Below are positions 51,802 through 60,384 of a stretch of DNA of 64,000 bases, piece after piece; the stretch's first letter is position 1, and each line of letters opens with the position of its first letter. The stretch lies in contig NZ_RJVJ01000001.1 of NCBI RefSeq assembly GCF_003751605.1, forward strand, positions 3,038,001-3,102,000, read 5' to 3'. Source of the DNA: Kitasatospora cineracea (GTDB lineage: Bacteria > Actinomycetota > Actinomycetes > Streptomycetales > Streptomycetaceae). The notes beneath the pieces are model-generated. The model made no database searches, had not been told where the DNA came from, and saw only the letters and a program-made list of their open reading frames with translations. The position numbers were made by a program, and so were the translations under genes.

Positions 51802-51912
51802 TCAGGCCGCGACCCGGCGGCGGGGGAGCACCTCGACGACCTGCACGGTGATCTCTCCCACCTCCTCGGCCCGGCGCGCCCGCCTCGACCGGACGCGTGC
51901 TGCGGCGCTCAC
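51802..51912 (-). CDS. Possible 36-residue peptide
   Basis: From a GTG at 51912 the frame encodes a basic peptide ending VQVVEVLPRRRVAA. The last 20 codons have all-G/C third positions, the first less so; an internal GTG after GGAGAG could start an even shorter product. It lies 38 bases upstream of the methyltransferase gene in the same direction. Not a recognised family; may be a leader peptide or chance. Confidence 0.25.
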   Translation of the reverse strand: MSAAARVRSRRARRAEEVGEITVQVVEVLPRRRVAA

Positions 51913-51935
51913 CCTAACCCGTCCGCCCCGCACTG

Positions 51936-53681
51936 TCAGCCCTGCCGCCAGCGGTTGGTGACGGGCAGCCGGCGGTCGCGGCCGAAGTTCTTCGGCGAGA
52001 CCTTCGGGCCCGGCGGGTACTGCCGCCGCTTGTACTCGGCGGTGTCGACCAGCCGCACCACCCGGTCCACCACCTCGGCCGGGTACCCGGCGGCGACGAT
52101 CGCGTCCCGGCCCTCGTCGCCCTCCACGTACCGGGCCAGCACGGCGTCCAGCAGGTCGTAGTCGGGCAGCGAGTCGGTGTCCACCTGGTCCGGGCGCAGT
52201 TCGGCGGACGGCGGCTTGGAGATGGTGTTCTCCGGGATCGGCGGCACCTCGCCGCGGGCCTCGGCCGCCGCGTTGCGCCAGCGGGCCAGCCGGAAGACCA
52301 GCGTCTTGTACACGTCCTTGATCGGCCCGTACGCGCCCACCGAGTCGCCGTACAGCGTCGAGTAGCCGACCGCCAGCTCGCTCTTGTTGCCCGGGGCCAG
52401 GACCAGCTGCCCCTCCTGGTTGGAGATCGCCATCAGCAGGGTGCCGCGCAGCCGGGACTGCAGGTTCTCCTCGGCCAGGCCGGTCAGCTCGGCGGCGCCC
52501 ATGTACGCGTCGAACATCGGGGCGATCGAGACCGTGCGGAAGTGCAGGCCGGTGCGGCGGGCCAGCTCGGCCGCGTCGTCCCGGGAGTGCTGCGAGGAGT
52601 AGCGCGAGGGCATCGAGACGCCGTACACGTGCTCCGCGCCGATCGCGTCCACCGCGATCGCCGCGACCAGCGCCGAGTCGATGCCGCCGGACAGGCCGAT
52701 CAGCACCGAGCGCATCCCGTTCTTGCGGACGTACGCCCGGGTGCCCTCGACCAGCGCCGCGTACACCTCGGCCTCGTCGTCCAGCCGCTCGGAGACCTGC
52801 GGCTCCAGCGGCTGCGCGGGCCGCTCCTTGGGCGCGCCGCCCAGGTCGACCCTGGTCAGCTTCAGGCCGTCGGCGAGCACCGTGCCGTCCGGCAGGCCGT
52901 CCTCGGACGCGGCCGGCAGGTCGAGGTCGACGACCAGCAGCGCCTCCTCGAACTGCGGTCCGCGGGCCAGCAGTTCGCCGCGCTCGGTGACCACCATCGA
53001 CTCGCCGTCGAAGACCAGCTCGTCCTGCGCGCCGACCATGTTCAGGTACACCAGCGGGCAGCCCGCCTCGGCGGCCCGGCGCTTGACCAGCTCCAGCCGG
53101 ACGTCGTCCTTGTCGCGCTCGTACGGCGAGCCGTTGATCGACAGCAGCAGGCCCGCGCCGGCCTGGCCGGTGGCGGCGACCCGGCCGCCCTCCTGCCAGA
53201 TGTCCTCGCAGATCGCCAGCGCGACGTCCACGCCGTGCAGCCGCAGCACCGTCAGCTGGTCGCCCGGCACGAAGTACCGGTACTCGTCGAACACGCCGTA
53301 GTTCGGCAGGAAGTGCTTGGCGAACCTGGTCACCACCGCGCCGCCGCGCAGCACCGCCGCGCAGTTCTGCGGCTTGCCGGCGTACCGGGTGCCCGGCTCG
53401 CCGCGGCCCAGGTAGCCGACCACCACCGGGGTGTCGCCCAAGCCCTCGGCCTGCAGCTTCGCCGCCAGGTCGACCAGCGCGGCGCGGGAGCCCTCGACGA
53501 AGGAGCCGCGGAAGGCCAGGTCCTCCACCGGGTACCCGGTGAGCACCATCTCGGGGAAGGCGATCAGGTCGGCGCCGGACTCGGCGGCCCGCTTCGACCA
53601 GCGCAGCACCTCCTCGCTGTTGCGGGCGAGGTCACCGACCCAGGGGTCGATCTGGCACAGGGCGAGACGCAGATTCGGCAT
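51936..53681 (-). CDS. nadE: Glutamine-dependent NAD+ synthase
   Basis: 581 residues; amidates nicotinic acid adenine dinucleotide to NAD with ammonia from glutamine. The N-terminal nitrilase-like domain (1-275) has Glu in AFPEMVLTGYP, Lys in FAKHFLPNYGVFDEYRYF and catalytic Cys in VALAICEDIWQ. The synthase domain (about 300-560) has the pyrophosphatase loop GLSGGIDSALVAAIAVD and SMPSRYSSQHSRDDA. ATG 53681 follows a TACACT box by seven bases. Confidence 0.96.
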   Translation of the reverse strand: MPNLRLALCQIDPWVGDLARNSEEVLRWSKRAAESGADLIAFPEMVLTGYPVEDLAFRGSFVEGSRAALVDLAAKLQAEGLGDTPVVVGYLGRGEPGTRYAGKPQNCAAVLRGGAVVTRFAKHFLPNYGVFDEYRYFVPGDQLTVLRLHGVDVALAICEDIWQEGGRVAATGQAGAGLLLSINGSPYERDKDDVRLELVKRRAAEAGCPLVYLNMVGAQDELVFDGESMVVTERGELLARGPQFEEALLVVDLDLPAASEDGLPDGTVLADGLKLTRVDLGGAPKERPAQPLEPQVSERLDDEAEVYAALVEGTRAYVRKNGMRSVLIGLSGGIDSALVAAIAVDAIGAEHVYGVSMPSRYSSQHSRDDAAELARRTGLHFRTVSIAPMFDAYMGAAELTGLAEENLQSRLRGTLLMAISNQEGQLVLAPGNKSELAVGYSTLYGDSVGAYGPIKDVYKTLVFRLARWRNAAAEARGEVPPIPENTISKPPSAELRPDQVDTDSLPDYDLLDAVLARYVEGDEGRDAIVAAGYPAEVVDRVVRLVDTAEYKRRQYPPGPKVSPKNFGRDRRLPVTNRWRQG

Positions 53682-53688
53682 GCCCCCG

Positions 53689-53694
53689 AGTGTA
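53689..53694 (-). promoter_or_regulatory. -10 box giving a leaderless nadE mRNA
   Basis: TACACT (minus strand) ends seven bases before the nadE ATG. Confidence 0.5.
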
Positions 53695-53717
53695 ATCGTC
53701 TAACTGACGCTATGTCG

Positions 53718-53731
53718 CGGGGGTACCCCCG
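53718..53731. promoter_or_regulatory. 14-bp palindrome between nadE and glnA2
   Basis: CGGGGGTACCCCCG is fully symmetric, 37 bases upstream of nadE in the divergent promoter region. Possible operator; binding protein unknown. Confidence 0.4.
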
Positions 53732-53874
53732 TCGGCACGCCGGACATTCAGCCGGCGCCCAGGTTCGCCCCGCTGCCCGCCCGGGATCGGCAAGCGGGCC
53801 CGGATCCGCCATGATGGGTGGCGACGCGGTCAGGGCGAGGTCCTCGCCGGGCCGGGCCGGCCGGTGCGGGCGGC

Positions 53875-53890
53875 GTAACACGGGCGTAAA
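53875..53890 (+). promoter_or_regulatory. GlnR-box-like site upstream of glnA2
   Basis: GTAAC, six bases, GTAAA resembles the actinobacterial GlnR box (gTnAc-n6-GaAAc). It is only 22 bases before the glnA2 start, so it would act as a repressor or downstream site. Confidence 0.35.
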
Positions 53891-53912
53891 GAGCAGAGGT
53901 GAGACTGTCCCC

Positions 53913-55274
53913 ATGGGCAAGCAGCAGGAGTTCGTGCTTCGCACGCTCGAAGAGCGTGACATCCGGTTCGTCCGGCTGTGGTTCACCGACGTGCTCGGGT
54001 TCCTCAAGTCCGTGGCGGTGGCCCCGGCCGAACTGGAACAGGCCTTCGAGGAAGGCATCGGCTTCGACGGCTCGGCGATCGAGGGCTTCGCCCGGGTCTA
54101 CGAGTCCGACATGATCGCCAAGCCGGACCCGACCACCTTCCAGATACTGCCGTGGCGCTCCGAGAACCCCGGTACCGCCCGGATGTTCTGCGACATCCTG
54201 ATGCCCGACGGCTCGCCCTCCTACGCCGACCCGCGCTACGTCCTCAAGCGCACCCTGGAGAAGGCCTCCAACCTCGGCTTCACCTTCTACACCCACCCCG
54301 AGATCGAGTTCTTCCTCCTCAAGGACCTCCCCGGCGACGGCACCCCGCCGACCCCCGCCGACCAGTCCGGCTACTTCGACCACACCCCGCGCGGCATCGG
54401 CCACGACTTCCGCCGCCAGGCCATCACGATGCTCGAATCCATGGGCATCTCGGTCGAGTTCAGCCACCACGAGGGCGCCCCCGGCCAGCAGGAGATCGAC
54501 CTGCGCTACGCCGACGCGCTCTCCACCGCCGACAACATCATGACCTTCCGCCTGGTCATGAAGGAGGTCGCCCTCGAACAGGGCGTCCACGCCAGCTTCA
54601 TGCCCAAGCCGTTCTCGCACTTCCCCGGCTCCGGCATGCACACCCACGTCTCCCTCTTCGAGGGCGACCGCAACGCCTTCCACGAGTCCGGCGCCGAGTA
54701 CCAGCTCTCCAAGGTCGGCCGCTCCTTCATCGCCGGCCTGCTCAAGTACGCCGCCGAGACCGCCGCCGTCACCAACCAGTGGGTCAACTCCTACAAGCGC
54801 ATCTGGGGCGGCTCCCAGCGCACCGCCGGCGCCGGCGGCGAAGCCCCCTCCTACATCTGCTGGGGCCACAACAACCGCTCCGCGCTCATCCGCGTCCCCA
54901 TGTACAAGCCCGGCAAGCAGGGCTCCACCCGCATCGAGGTCCGCTCCCTCGACACCGGCTGCAACCCCTACCTCGCCTACGCCGTCACCCTCGCCGCCGG
55001 CCTCAAGGGCATCGAGGACAACCTCGAACTCCCCCCCGGCGCCGACGACGACGTCTGGGCCCTCACCGACGCCGAGCGCCGCGCCCTCGGCATCCAGCCC
55101 ATGCCGCAGAACCTCGGCGAGGCCATCGACCTCATGCAGCGCAGCGAACTCGTCGCCGAGACGCTGGGCGAGCACGTCTTCGACTTCTTCCTGCGCAACA
55201 AGCGCCAGGAGTGGGAGGAATACCGCTCCGAGGTCACCCCGTTCGAGCTGCGCAAGGTCCTCCAGGTGCTGTAG
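53913..55274 (+). CDS. glnA2: Glutamine synthetase-like enzyme, GlnA2 type
   Basis: 453 residues, type I glutamine synthetase fold. GIGFDGSAIEGFARVYESDM, HHEGAPGQQEIDLRYADALS, FPGSGMHTHVSLFEG (metal and ammonia-site residues), NSYKRIWGG and NNRSALIRVPMY are present. The adenylylation site of GlnA (NLYDLP) reads NLELPPGADDD here, so Tyr is absent and GlnE cannot regulate it that way. The sequence closely follows Streptomyces coelicolor GlnA2, reported (from memory) to be a gamma-glutamylpolyamine synthetase rather than a true glutamine synthetase. GAGGTGAG lies before the ATG. Confidence 0.93.
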   Translation: MGKQQEFVLRTLEERDIRFVRLWFTDVLGFLKSVAVAPAELEQAFEEGIGFDGSAIEGFARVYESDMIAKPDPTTFQILPWRSENPGTARMFCDILMPDGSPSYADPRYVLKRTLEKASNLGFTFYTHPEIEFFLLKDLPGDGTPPTPADQSGYFDHTPRGIGHDFRRQAITMLESMGISVEFSHHEGAPGQQEIDLRYADALSTADNIMTFRLVMKEVALEQGVHASFMPKPFSHFPGSGMHTHVSLFEGDRNAFHESGAEYQLSKVGRSFIAGLLKYAAETAAVTNQWVNSYKRIWGGSQRTAGAGGEAPSYICWGHNNRSALIRVPMYKPGKQGSTRIEVRSLDTGCNPYLAYAVTLAAGLKGIEDNLELPPGADDDVWALTDAERRALGIQPMPQNLGEAIDLMQRSELVAETLGEHVFDFFLRNKRQEWEEYRSEVTPFELRKVLQVL

Positions 55275-55428
55275 CCGGTCCTCCGGACGACGTGTCAGGC
55301 CCCGGCCGGGGAGCGGGAGTTCGGCCGGGGCCGACGGTTTTCCACCGGGGCCCGGTTTCGTGTTGGGTACGGGGTGGGGCAGGGGGAAGGAGACCCCCGG
55401 ACCGGTGACCCGGAGGATGGGAGGGCAG

Positions 55429-55851
55429 ATGGAACTGCGGCTGAGGTACGCGCCCCGGGCGGTGAACGCCGGGCGGTTCGCGGCGGACATCGTGACGTCG
55501 GCGGCGCAGGTCAGCGGGGTGCGGCTGGACTACTCGGTGGGGAGCCTGGCCGCCGTCGACGAGATCATCGAGGACTTCCGGGGCAGCGGGATCGACAGCG
55601 GGCAGGTCGGCGAGACGCTGTTCGGATTCGGCTGCTACGTCGGCGAGGTGATGGTCCGCCAGGGCGGCGCCTCCTGGCGGGAGGTGGGCGGCGAGGAGGT
55701 CCCGGTGTTCGGCTTCCCGCTGGTGGTGCAGCTGCCGAGCGGGCAGGTGTGCAACCCGATCGGGAAGGTGTTCAAGCGGATGGACAACGGCCCCGAGGAC
55801 GACCTGCCCTACTTCTACCGGGTGTTCGCCGAGCCGTGGCGCCGGGCTTAG
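55429..55851 (+). CDS. 140-residue hypothetical protein between glnA2 and glnE
   Basis: 140 residues: MELRLRYAPRAVNAGRFAAD, then VDEIIEDFRGSGIDSGQVGE, GFGCYVGEVMVRQGGASWRE and CNPIGKVFKRMDNGPEDDLP. A small soluble alpha/beta fold is likely; WREV, NPIGKVFKRMDNG and GPEDDLPYFYRVF are seen in streptomycete DUF proteins. GGGAGGG precedes ATG 55429. It stands 154 bases after glnA2 and 67 before glnE. Function unknown. Confidence 0.85.
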   Translation: MELRLRYAPRAVNAGRFAADIVTSAAQVSGVRLDYSVGSLAAVDEIIEDFRGSGIDSGQVGETLFGFGCYVGEVMVRQGGASWREVGGEEVPVFGFPLVVQLPSGQVCNPIGKVFKRMDNGPEDDLPYFYRVFAEPWRRA

Positions 55852-55918
55852 CGCCGGGAGCCGCCGGGCGGGAACGTACCCTTCGGAGCAGGGATCGGCG
55901 ACGGGAGGCGGGAGCACG

Positions 55919-58900
55919 GTGGAGGAACGGGCCGGGAGCCGGGTCAGCCGGTTGGAGACCCGACTGGTGCGGCGCGGGTTCTCCGATCCGGACCAGGCGG
56001 TGCGGCTGCTCGACGAACCGGCGCTGCACGGGCTGGCCGCCGACCCGGTGCTGCTGGACGCGCTGAGTGCCGCGGCCGACCCGGACCAGGCGCTGTTCGG
56101 GCTGGCCCGGCTGCTGGAGGCGCTGGACCCGCACGAGCGGCACACCCTGCGCGACACCCTGACCGCCGCCAAGCCGCTGCGGGACCGGCTGCTGGGCGTC
56201 CTGGGCGCCTCGACCGCGCTCGCCGACCACCTGGCCCGGCACCCCCGGGACTGGCACGCCCTGGTCTCCTTCGAGCTGCGCGACATCCACCCCGGGCGCG
56301 GCGACTTCCTCGGCGAACTCACCCGCCGGGTGTGGGCCGAGCCGGAGGGCGACCGGGCCGACGCGCTGCGCGCCGCCTACCGGCGCTGCCTGCTGGCCAT
56401 CGCCGCCCGCGACCTGTCCGGCACCACCGACCTGCCGCAGGCCGCCGCCGAACTCGCCGACCTGGCCGGCGCCACCCTGCAGGCCGCCCTCGACATCGCC
56501 GCCGAGCAGGACCCGCAGGCCGCCGCGGCCTGCCGGCTGGCGGTGATCGGCATGGGCAAGTGCGGCGGCCGGGAGCTGAACTACGTCTCCGACGTGGACG
56601 TGATCTTCGTGGCCGAGGCCCGCGAGGGCGCCGACGAGCAGAAGGCCGTGCAGGCCGCCACCCGGCTCGCCGCGCACGCCATGCGGCTGTGCTCCGACAC
56701 CACCGGCGAGGGCACCATCTGGCCGGTCGACGCCAACCTGCGCCCCGAGGGCCGCAACGGCCCGCTGGTGCGCACCCTGGCCAGCCACCTCGCCTACTAC
56801 CAGCGCTGGGCCAAGACCTGGGAGTTCCAGGCCCTGCTCAAGGCCCGCCCGATCGCCGGCGACCCCGAACTCGGCCGCGCCTACGCCGAGGCCGTCGCCC
56901 CGCTGGTGTGGCAGGCCGCCGCCCGGGAGAACTTCGTCACCGACGTCCAGCAGATGCGCCGCCGGGTGGTCGACGCCATCCCGGCCGGCGAACTCGACCG
57001 GCAGCTGAAGCTCGGCCCCGGCGGCCTGCGCGACGTCGAGTTCGCCGTCCAGCTGCTGCAACTCGTGCACGGGCGCACCGACGAGGCGCTCCGGAGCGGC
57101 AACACGCTGGAGGCGCTGGCCGCGCTCAGCGCCGGGGGCTACGTCGGGCGGGCCGACGCCGCCTCGCTGGACGCCGCGTACCGCTTCCTGCGCACCCTGG
57201 AGCACCGGATCCAGCTGCAGCGGCTGCGCCGCACCCACCTGATGCCCACCGACCCCGCCGACCTGCGCCGGCTGGCCCGCACGATGGCCCCCCAGCTCGG
57301 CCCGGACAGCAAGGGCGACCCGGTGGCGGCCCTGCAACGGGAGTGGAAGCGGCACGCGGTGGAGGTCCGGCGGCTGCACGAGCGGCTGTTCTACCGGCCG
57401 CTGCTGGACGCCGTCGCCGAACTGCCGGTCGCCGAACTGCGGGTCACCGGCTCCGGCGCCGCCGGCCTCAGCACCGAGGCCGCCAAGCAGCGCCTGGCCG
57501 CCCTCGGCTACGCCGACCCGGCCGCCGCGCTGCGGCACATCTCCGCGCTCGCCTCCGGCGTCAGCCGCAAGGCCGCCATCCAGCGCACCCTGCTGCCGGT
57601 GCTGCTCGGCTGGTTCGCCGACTCCGCCGACCCCGACGCCGGGCTGCTCAACTTCCGCCAGGTCTCCGACGCGCTCGGCCGCACCCCCTGGTACCTGCGG
57701 CTGCTGCGCGACGAGGGCGCCGCCGCCGAACAGCTCGCCCGGGTGCTGTCCGCCGGACGCCTGGCCCCCGACCTGCTGCTGCGCGCCCCCGAGGCGGTCG
57801 CCATGCTCGGCGACGCCGGCGGACTGGTCCCGCGCGGCCGGGCCGCGCTGGAGGCGGAGGTGCTGGCCGCCGTCGGCCGGGCCGGCAGCCCCGCCGCCGG
57901 AGTCTCCGCGGCCCGGGCCGTCCGCCGCCGCGAACTGTTCCGCACCGCCGCCGCCGACGTCCTCGGCCGGCTCGACGAGGACCCGGCCCGCGCCCTCGAC
58001 CTCACCGGCGAGGCCCTCACCTCGATCACCGCCGCCACCCTGCAGGGCGCGCTGCGCGCCGCGGGCGACGGCTGGGAGGCCCGCAACGGCGAACTGCCCA
58101 CCCGGATCACGATCATCGCCATGGGCCGGTTCGGCGGCCACGAACTCGGCTACGGCTCGGACGCCGACGTGCTCTTCGTCCACGAGCCCCGGCCCGGCGT
58201 CCCCGACGAGGACGCCGCCCGCGCCGCCCGCGAGGTGGTCGGCGAACTGCGCACCCTGCTGGCCGCCCCGTCCGTCGAACCCCCGCTGCTGGTCGACGCC
58301 GACCTGCGCCCCGAGGGCCGCAACGGCCCGCTGGTGCGCACCCTCAGCTCGTACGCCGCGTACTACGCGCGCTGGTCGCACGCCTGGGAGAGCCAGGCGC
58401 TGCTGCGGGCCGAGCCGACGGCCGGCGACCTCGAGCTCGGCGGGCGCTTCCGGGAGCTGATCGACCCGCTGCGCTACCCCGGCGCGGGCGTCCCCGACCG
58501 GGACCTGATGGAGATCCGCCGGATCAAGGCCCGGATCGAGGCCGAACGGCTGCCGCGCGGCGCCGACCCCACCACCCACACCAAGATCGGCCGCGGCGGG
58601 CTGGCGGACGTCGAGTGGACGGTGCAGCTGCTGCAGCTCCGGCACGGCCACGAGCTGCCGGCCCTGCGCACCACCCGCACCCGGGCGGCGCTGGCCGCCG
58701 CGACGGAGGCCGGCCTGGTCGACCGGGAGGACGCGGAGGTGCTGGACGCCGCCTGGGTGCTCGCCTCCCGGGTGCGGGCCGCGGTGATGCTGGTGCGCGG
58801 GCGCGCGGGGGACAGCTTCCCCGGCGACGCGCGGGAACTGGCGGGGGTGGCGCGCTACCTCGGCTACGGGGTCGGGCACTCGGGGGAGCTGGTGGACGAG

Positions 58901-58963
58901 TACCGGCGGACGACGCGGCGCGCGCGCCGGGTGGTGGAACGGCTGTTCTACGGCTCGGAGTAG
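55919..58963 (+). CDS. glnE: Bifunctional glutamine synthetase adenylyltransferase/adenylyl-removing enzyme
   Basis: 1014 residues. Two nucleotidyltransferase domains are visible: the N-terminal deadenylylase with GMGKCGGRELNYVSDVDVIF (about residue 205-225) and the C-terminal adenylylase with AMGRFGGHELGYGSDADVLF (about 735-755). Each has its GG and DxD metal motif. It adenylylates the housekeeping GlnA on a conserved Tyr to switch it off when nitrogen is plentiful. GlnA itself is not in the window; the nearby GlnA2 lacks the target Tyr. GTG start after GGAGG. Confidence 0.96.
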   Translation: MEERAGSRVSRLETRLVRRGFSDPDQAVRLLDEPALHGLAADPVLLDALSAAADPDQALFGLARLLEALDPHERHTLRDTLTAAKPLRDRLLGVLGASTALADHLARHPRDWHALVSFELRDIHPGRGDFLGELTRRVWAEPEGDRADALRAAYRRCLLAIAARDLSGTTDLPQAAAELADLAGATLQAALDIAAEQDPQAAAACRLAVIGMGKCGGRELNYVSDVDVIFVAEAREGADEQKAVQAATRLAAHAMRLCSDTTGEGTIWPVDANLRPEGRNGPLVRTLASHLAYYQRWAKTWEFQALLKARPIAGDPELGRAYAEAVAPLVWQAAARENFVTDVQQMRRRVVDAIPAGELDRQLKLGPGGLRDVEFAVQLLQLVHGRTDEALRSGNTLEALAALSAGGYVGRADAASLDAAYRFLRTLEHRIQLQRLRRTHLMPTDPADLRRLARTMAPQLGPDSKGDPVAALQREWKRHAVEVRRLHERLFYRPLLDAVAELPVAELRVTGSGAAGLSTEAAKQRLAALGYADPAAALRHISALASGVSRKAAIQRTLLPVLLGWFADSADPDAGLLNFRQVSDALGRTPWYLRLLRDEGAAAEQLARVLSAGRLAPDLLLRAPEAVAMLGDAGGLVPRGRAALEAEVLAAVGRAGSPAAGVSAARAVRRRELFRTAAADVLGRLDEDPARALDLTGEALTSITAATLQGALRAAGDGWEARNGELPTRITIIAMGRFGGHELGYGSDADVLFVHEPRPGVPDEDAARAAREVVGELRTLLAAPSVEPPLLVDADLRPEGRNGPLVRTLSSYAAYYARWSHAWESQALLRAEPTAGDLELGGRFRELIDPLRYPGAGVPDRDLMEIRRIKARIEAERLPRGADPTTHTKIGRGGLADVEWTVQLLQLRHGHELPALRTTRTRAALAAATEAGLVDREDAEVLDAAWVLASRVRAAVMLVRGRAGDSFPGDARELAGVARYLGYGVGHSGELVDEYRRTTRRARRVVERLFYGSE

Positions 58964-58993
58964 CGCGCGGGCGCGAGCGGCCCCGGACGCACA

Positions 58994-59041
58994 GCAGGAT
59001 CGCGGCACCGGACGGTGGTCCGTCCGGTGCCGCGATCCTGC
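58994..59041. terminator. Long perfect hairpin after glnE
   Basis: 22-bp perfect inverted repeat (58994-59015 with 59020-59041) with loop TGGT, between glnE and the converging PAP2-family gene. Confidence 0.92.
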
Positions 59042-59090
59042 GGGAGGTGCGTGGCCGCTCGCGCGGTTCCCCGCGCCCCTGGTGGTGCGC

Positions 59091-60152
59091 TTACGCGGTG
59101 ACCTTGGTGTCCCACTGGGCGGGGACGGTGAGTTCCCGGTCGGCCGGTTCGCCGGGCCGGCGGGGGAGGCGGTAGACCCAGGTGCGGTAGATCAGGCGGG
59201 CGGCGAGGAAGCCGACGGCCAGGCAGACCTCGCCGCCGACCGCGTCCAGCCAGAAGTGGTTGGCGGTGGAGACGATCACGCTGAGGGTGGCCAGGGGGTA
59301 GGCCAGGCCGAGCAGCCGGACCCAGGTGCGGCGGGCCAGGAAGAAGATGGTCAGGCCGCACCACATGGACCAGCCGATGTGCATGGAGGGCATCGCCGCG
59401 TACTGGTTGGAGACCGTCGCCCCGGCGCCGGAGGCCAGCGAGCCCCAGGTGTGGTGGATGGTGACGGTGTCCAGGAAGCCGCCGCCGGTCATCAGGCGGG
59501 GCGGGGCCAGCGGGAAGCAGTAGAAGCCGACCAGGGCGATGCCGGTGGTGACGAACAGCACCGTCCGGGCGGCGGCGTAGCGGCCGGGGTGGGAGCGGTA
59601 GAGCCAGACCAGCACGCCGATGGTGATGATGAAGTGCAGGGTGGCGTAGTAGTAGTTCATCCCGACGATCAGCCAGCTGACCGAGTTGACGCCGTGGTTG
59701 ATGGAGCGCTCGACGGCGATGCCGAGGGTGTGCTCCAGGTTCCAGACCCAGGTGGCGTGCTTCTGGGCGATCTCGGCCTGCTCGGGGACGGCGTTGCGGA
59801 CCAGCGAGTACAGCCAGTAGCTGAGGCCGATCAGGGCGAGTTCGAAGAGCAGGTGCGGCCGGCGCGGGGTGCGGCGCTGCTCGCGCAGGCGGCTGCGGAC
59901 GGTGGCGCCGGGTGACCGGGCGACGCGGGTGGCTCCGCCGGGCGTACGGGCGGTGCGGTCCGTGCCCGGGTCGGAACCGGTGTGCGTGGTCCGGTCGGCA
60001 CGTTCGGCGCCGGTTGTCTGGATCTCGGTCGGTTCCCCCATGGACGAGAAGTCTGCCAGACCGGGTGTGGCCGCTTGCTCATCCTCTGGTTGGGGATTCT
60101 TCACCGACTGTCCCCCTACGGGGGTAGGGGTCGATCGGTTCTCGAGGCGCAT
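59091..60152 (-). CDS. PAP2-superfamily membrane phosphatase/transferase
   Basis: 353 residues. A disordered N-terminus of about 115 residues (Thr/Arg/Pro-rich) precedes six helices. Catalytic His residues lie in PSMHIGWSMWCG and STANHFWLDAVGG, the C2 and C3 motifs of the PAP2 family, in the group related to inositol phosphorylceramide synthase (PAP2_3). It probably acts on lipid phosphates at the outer face of the membrane. ATG 60152 has GGACGG four bases upstream; ATG 60161 is possible. Confidence 0.88.
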   Translation of the reverse strand: MRLENRSTPTPVGGQSVKNPQPEDEQAATPGLADFSSMGEPTEIQTTGAERADRTTHTGSDPGTDRTARTPGGATRVARSPGATVRSRLREQRRTPRRPHLLFELALIGLSYWLYSLVRNAVPEQAEIAQKHATWVWNLEHTLGIAVERSINHGVNSVSWLIVGMNYYYATLHFIITIGVLVWLYRSHPGRYAAARTVLFVTTGIALVGFYCFPLAPPRLMTGGGFLDTVTIHHTWGSLASGAGATVSNQYAAMPSMHIGWSMWCGLTIFFLARRTWVRLLGLAYPLATLSVIVSTANHFWLDAVGGEVCLAVGFLAARLIYRTWVYRLPRRPGEPADRELTVPAQWDTKVTA

Positions 60153-60302
60153 GCCGTCCATTGTGGCGCGCGGGTTACGAGGGGTCGAACCGGGGTCCGG
60201 TTCGGGCACGCACCCCGGCGGGGGCGGGGGAGCGGCCGCGGGGCGGGCCGGGGCGGGGCTCAGGTCACGACTCGGTATGACTCCGGGGCGAAACCGCTTT
60301 CG

Positions 60303-60336
60303 CATCTTGCTGAAACATCTTGCAGGGCGCTAGGTT
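60303..60336 (+). promoter_or_regulatory. Amylase promoter with MalR-like direct repeats
   Basis: CATCTTGC occurs at 60303-60310 and 60316-60323, 13 bases apart. TTGCTG (60307-60312) and TAGGTT (60331-60336), spaced 18, make a -35/-10 pair overlapped by the repeats. Similar repeats with CTTGC are bound by the maltose repressor MalR in streptomycete amylase promoters. Confidence 0.6.
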
Positions 60337-60384
60337 CCACGCCACCCACCCCATGCCCGAGCGCCCCCGAGGGAGAGCCCTGCC

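Noticed and set aside
55772..59008. 1078-codon minus-strand frame opposite glnE
   Set aside because: Antisense shadow; glnE motifs are unambiguous.
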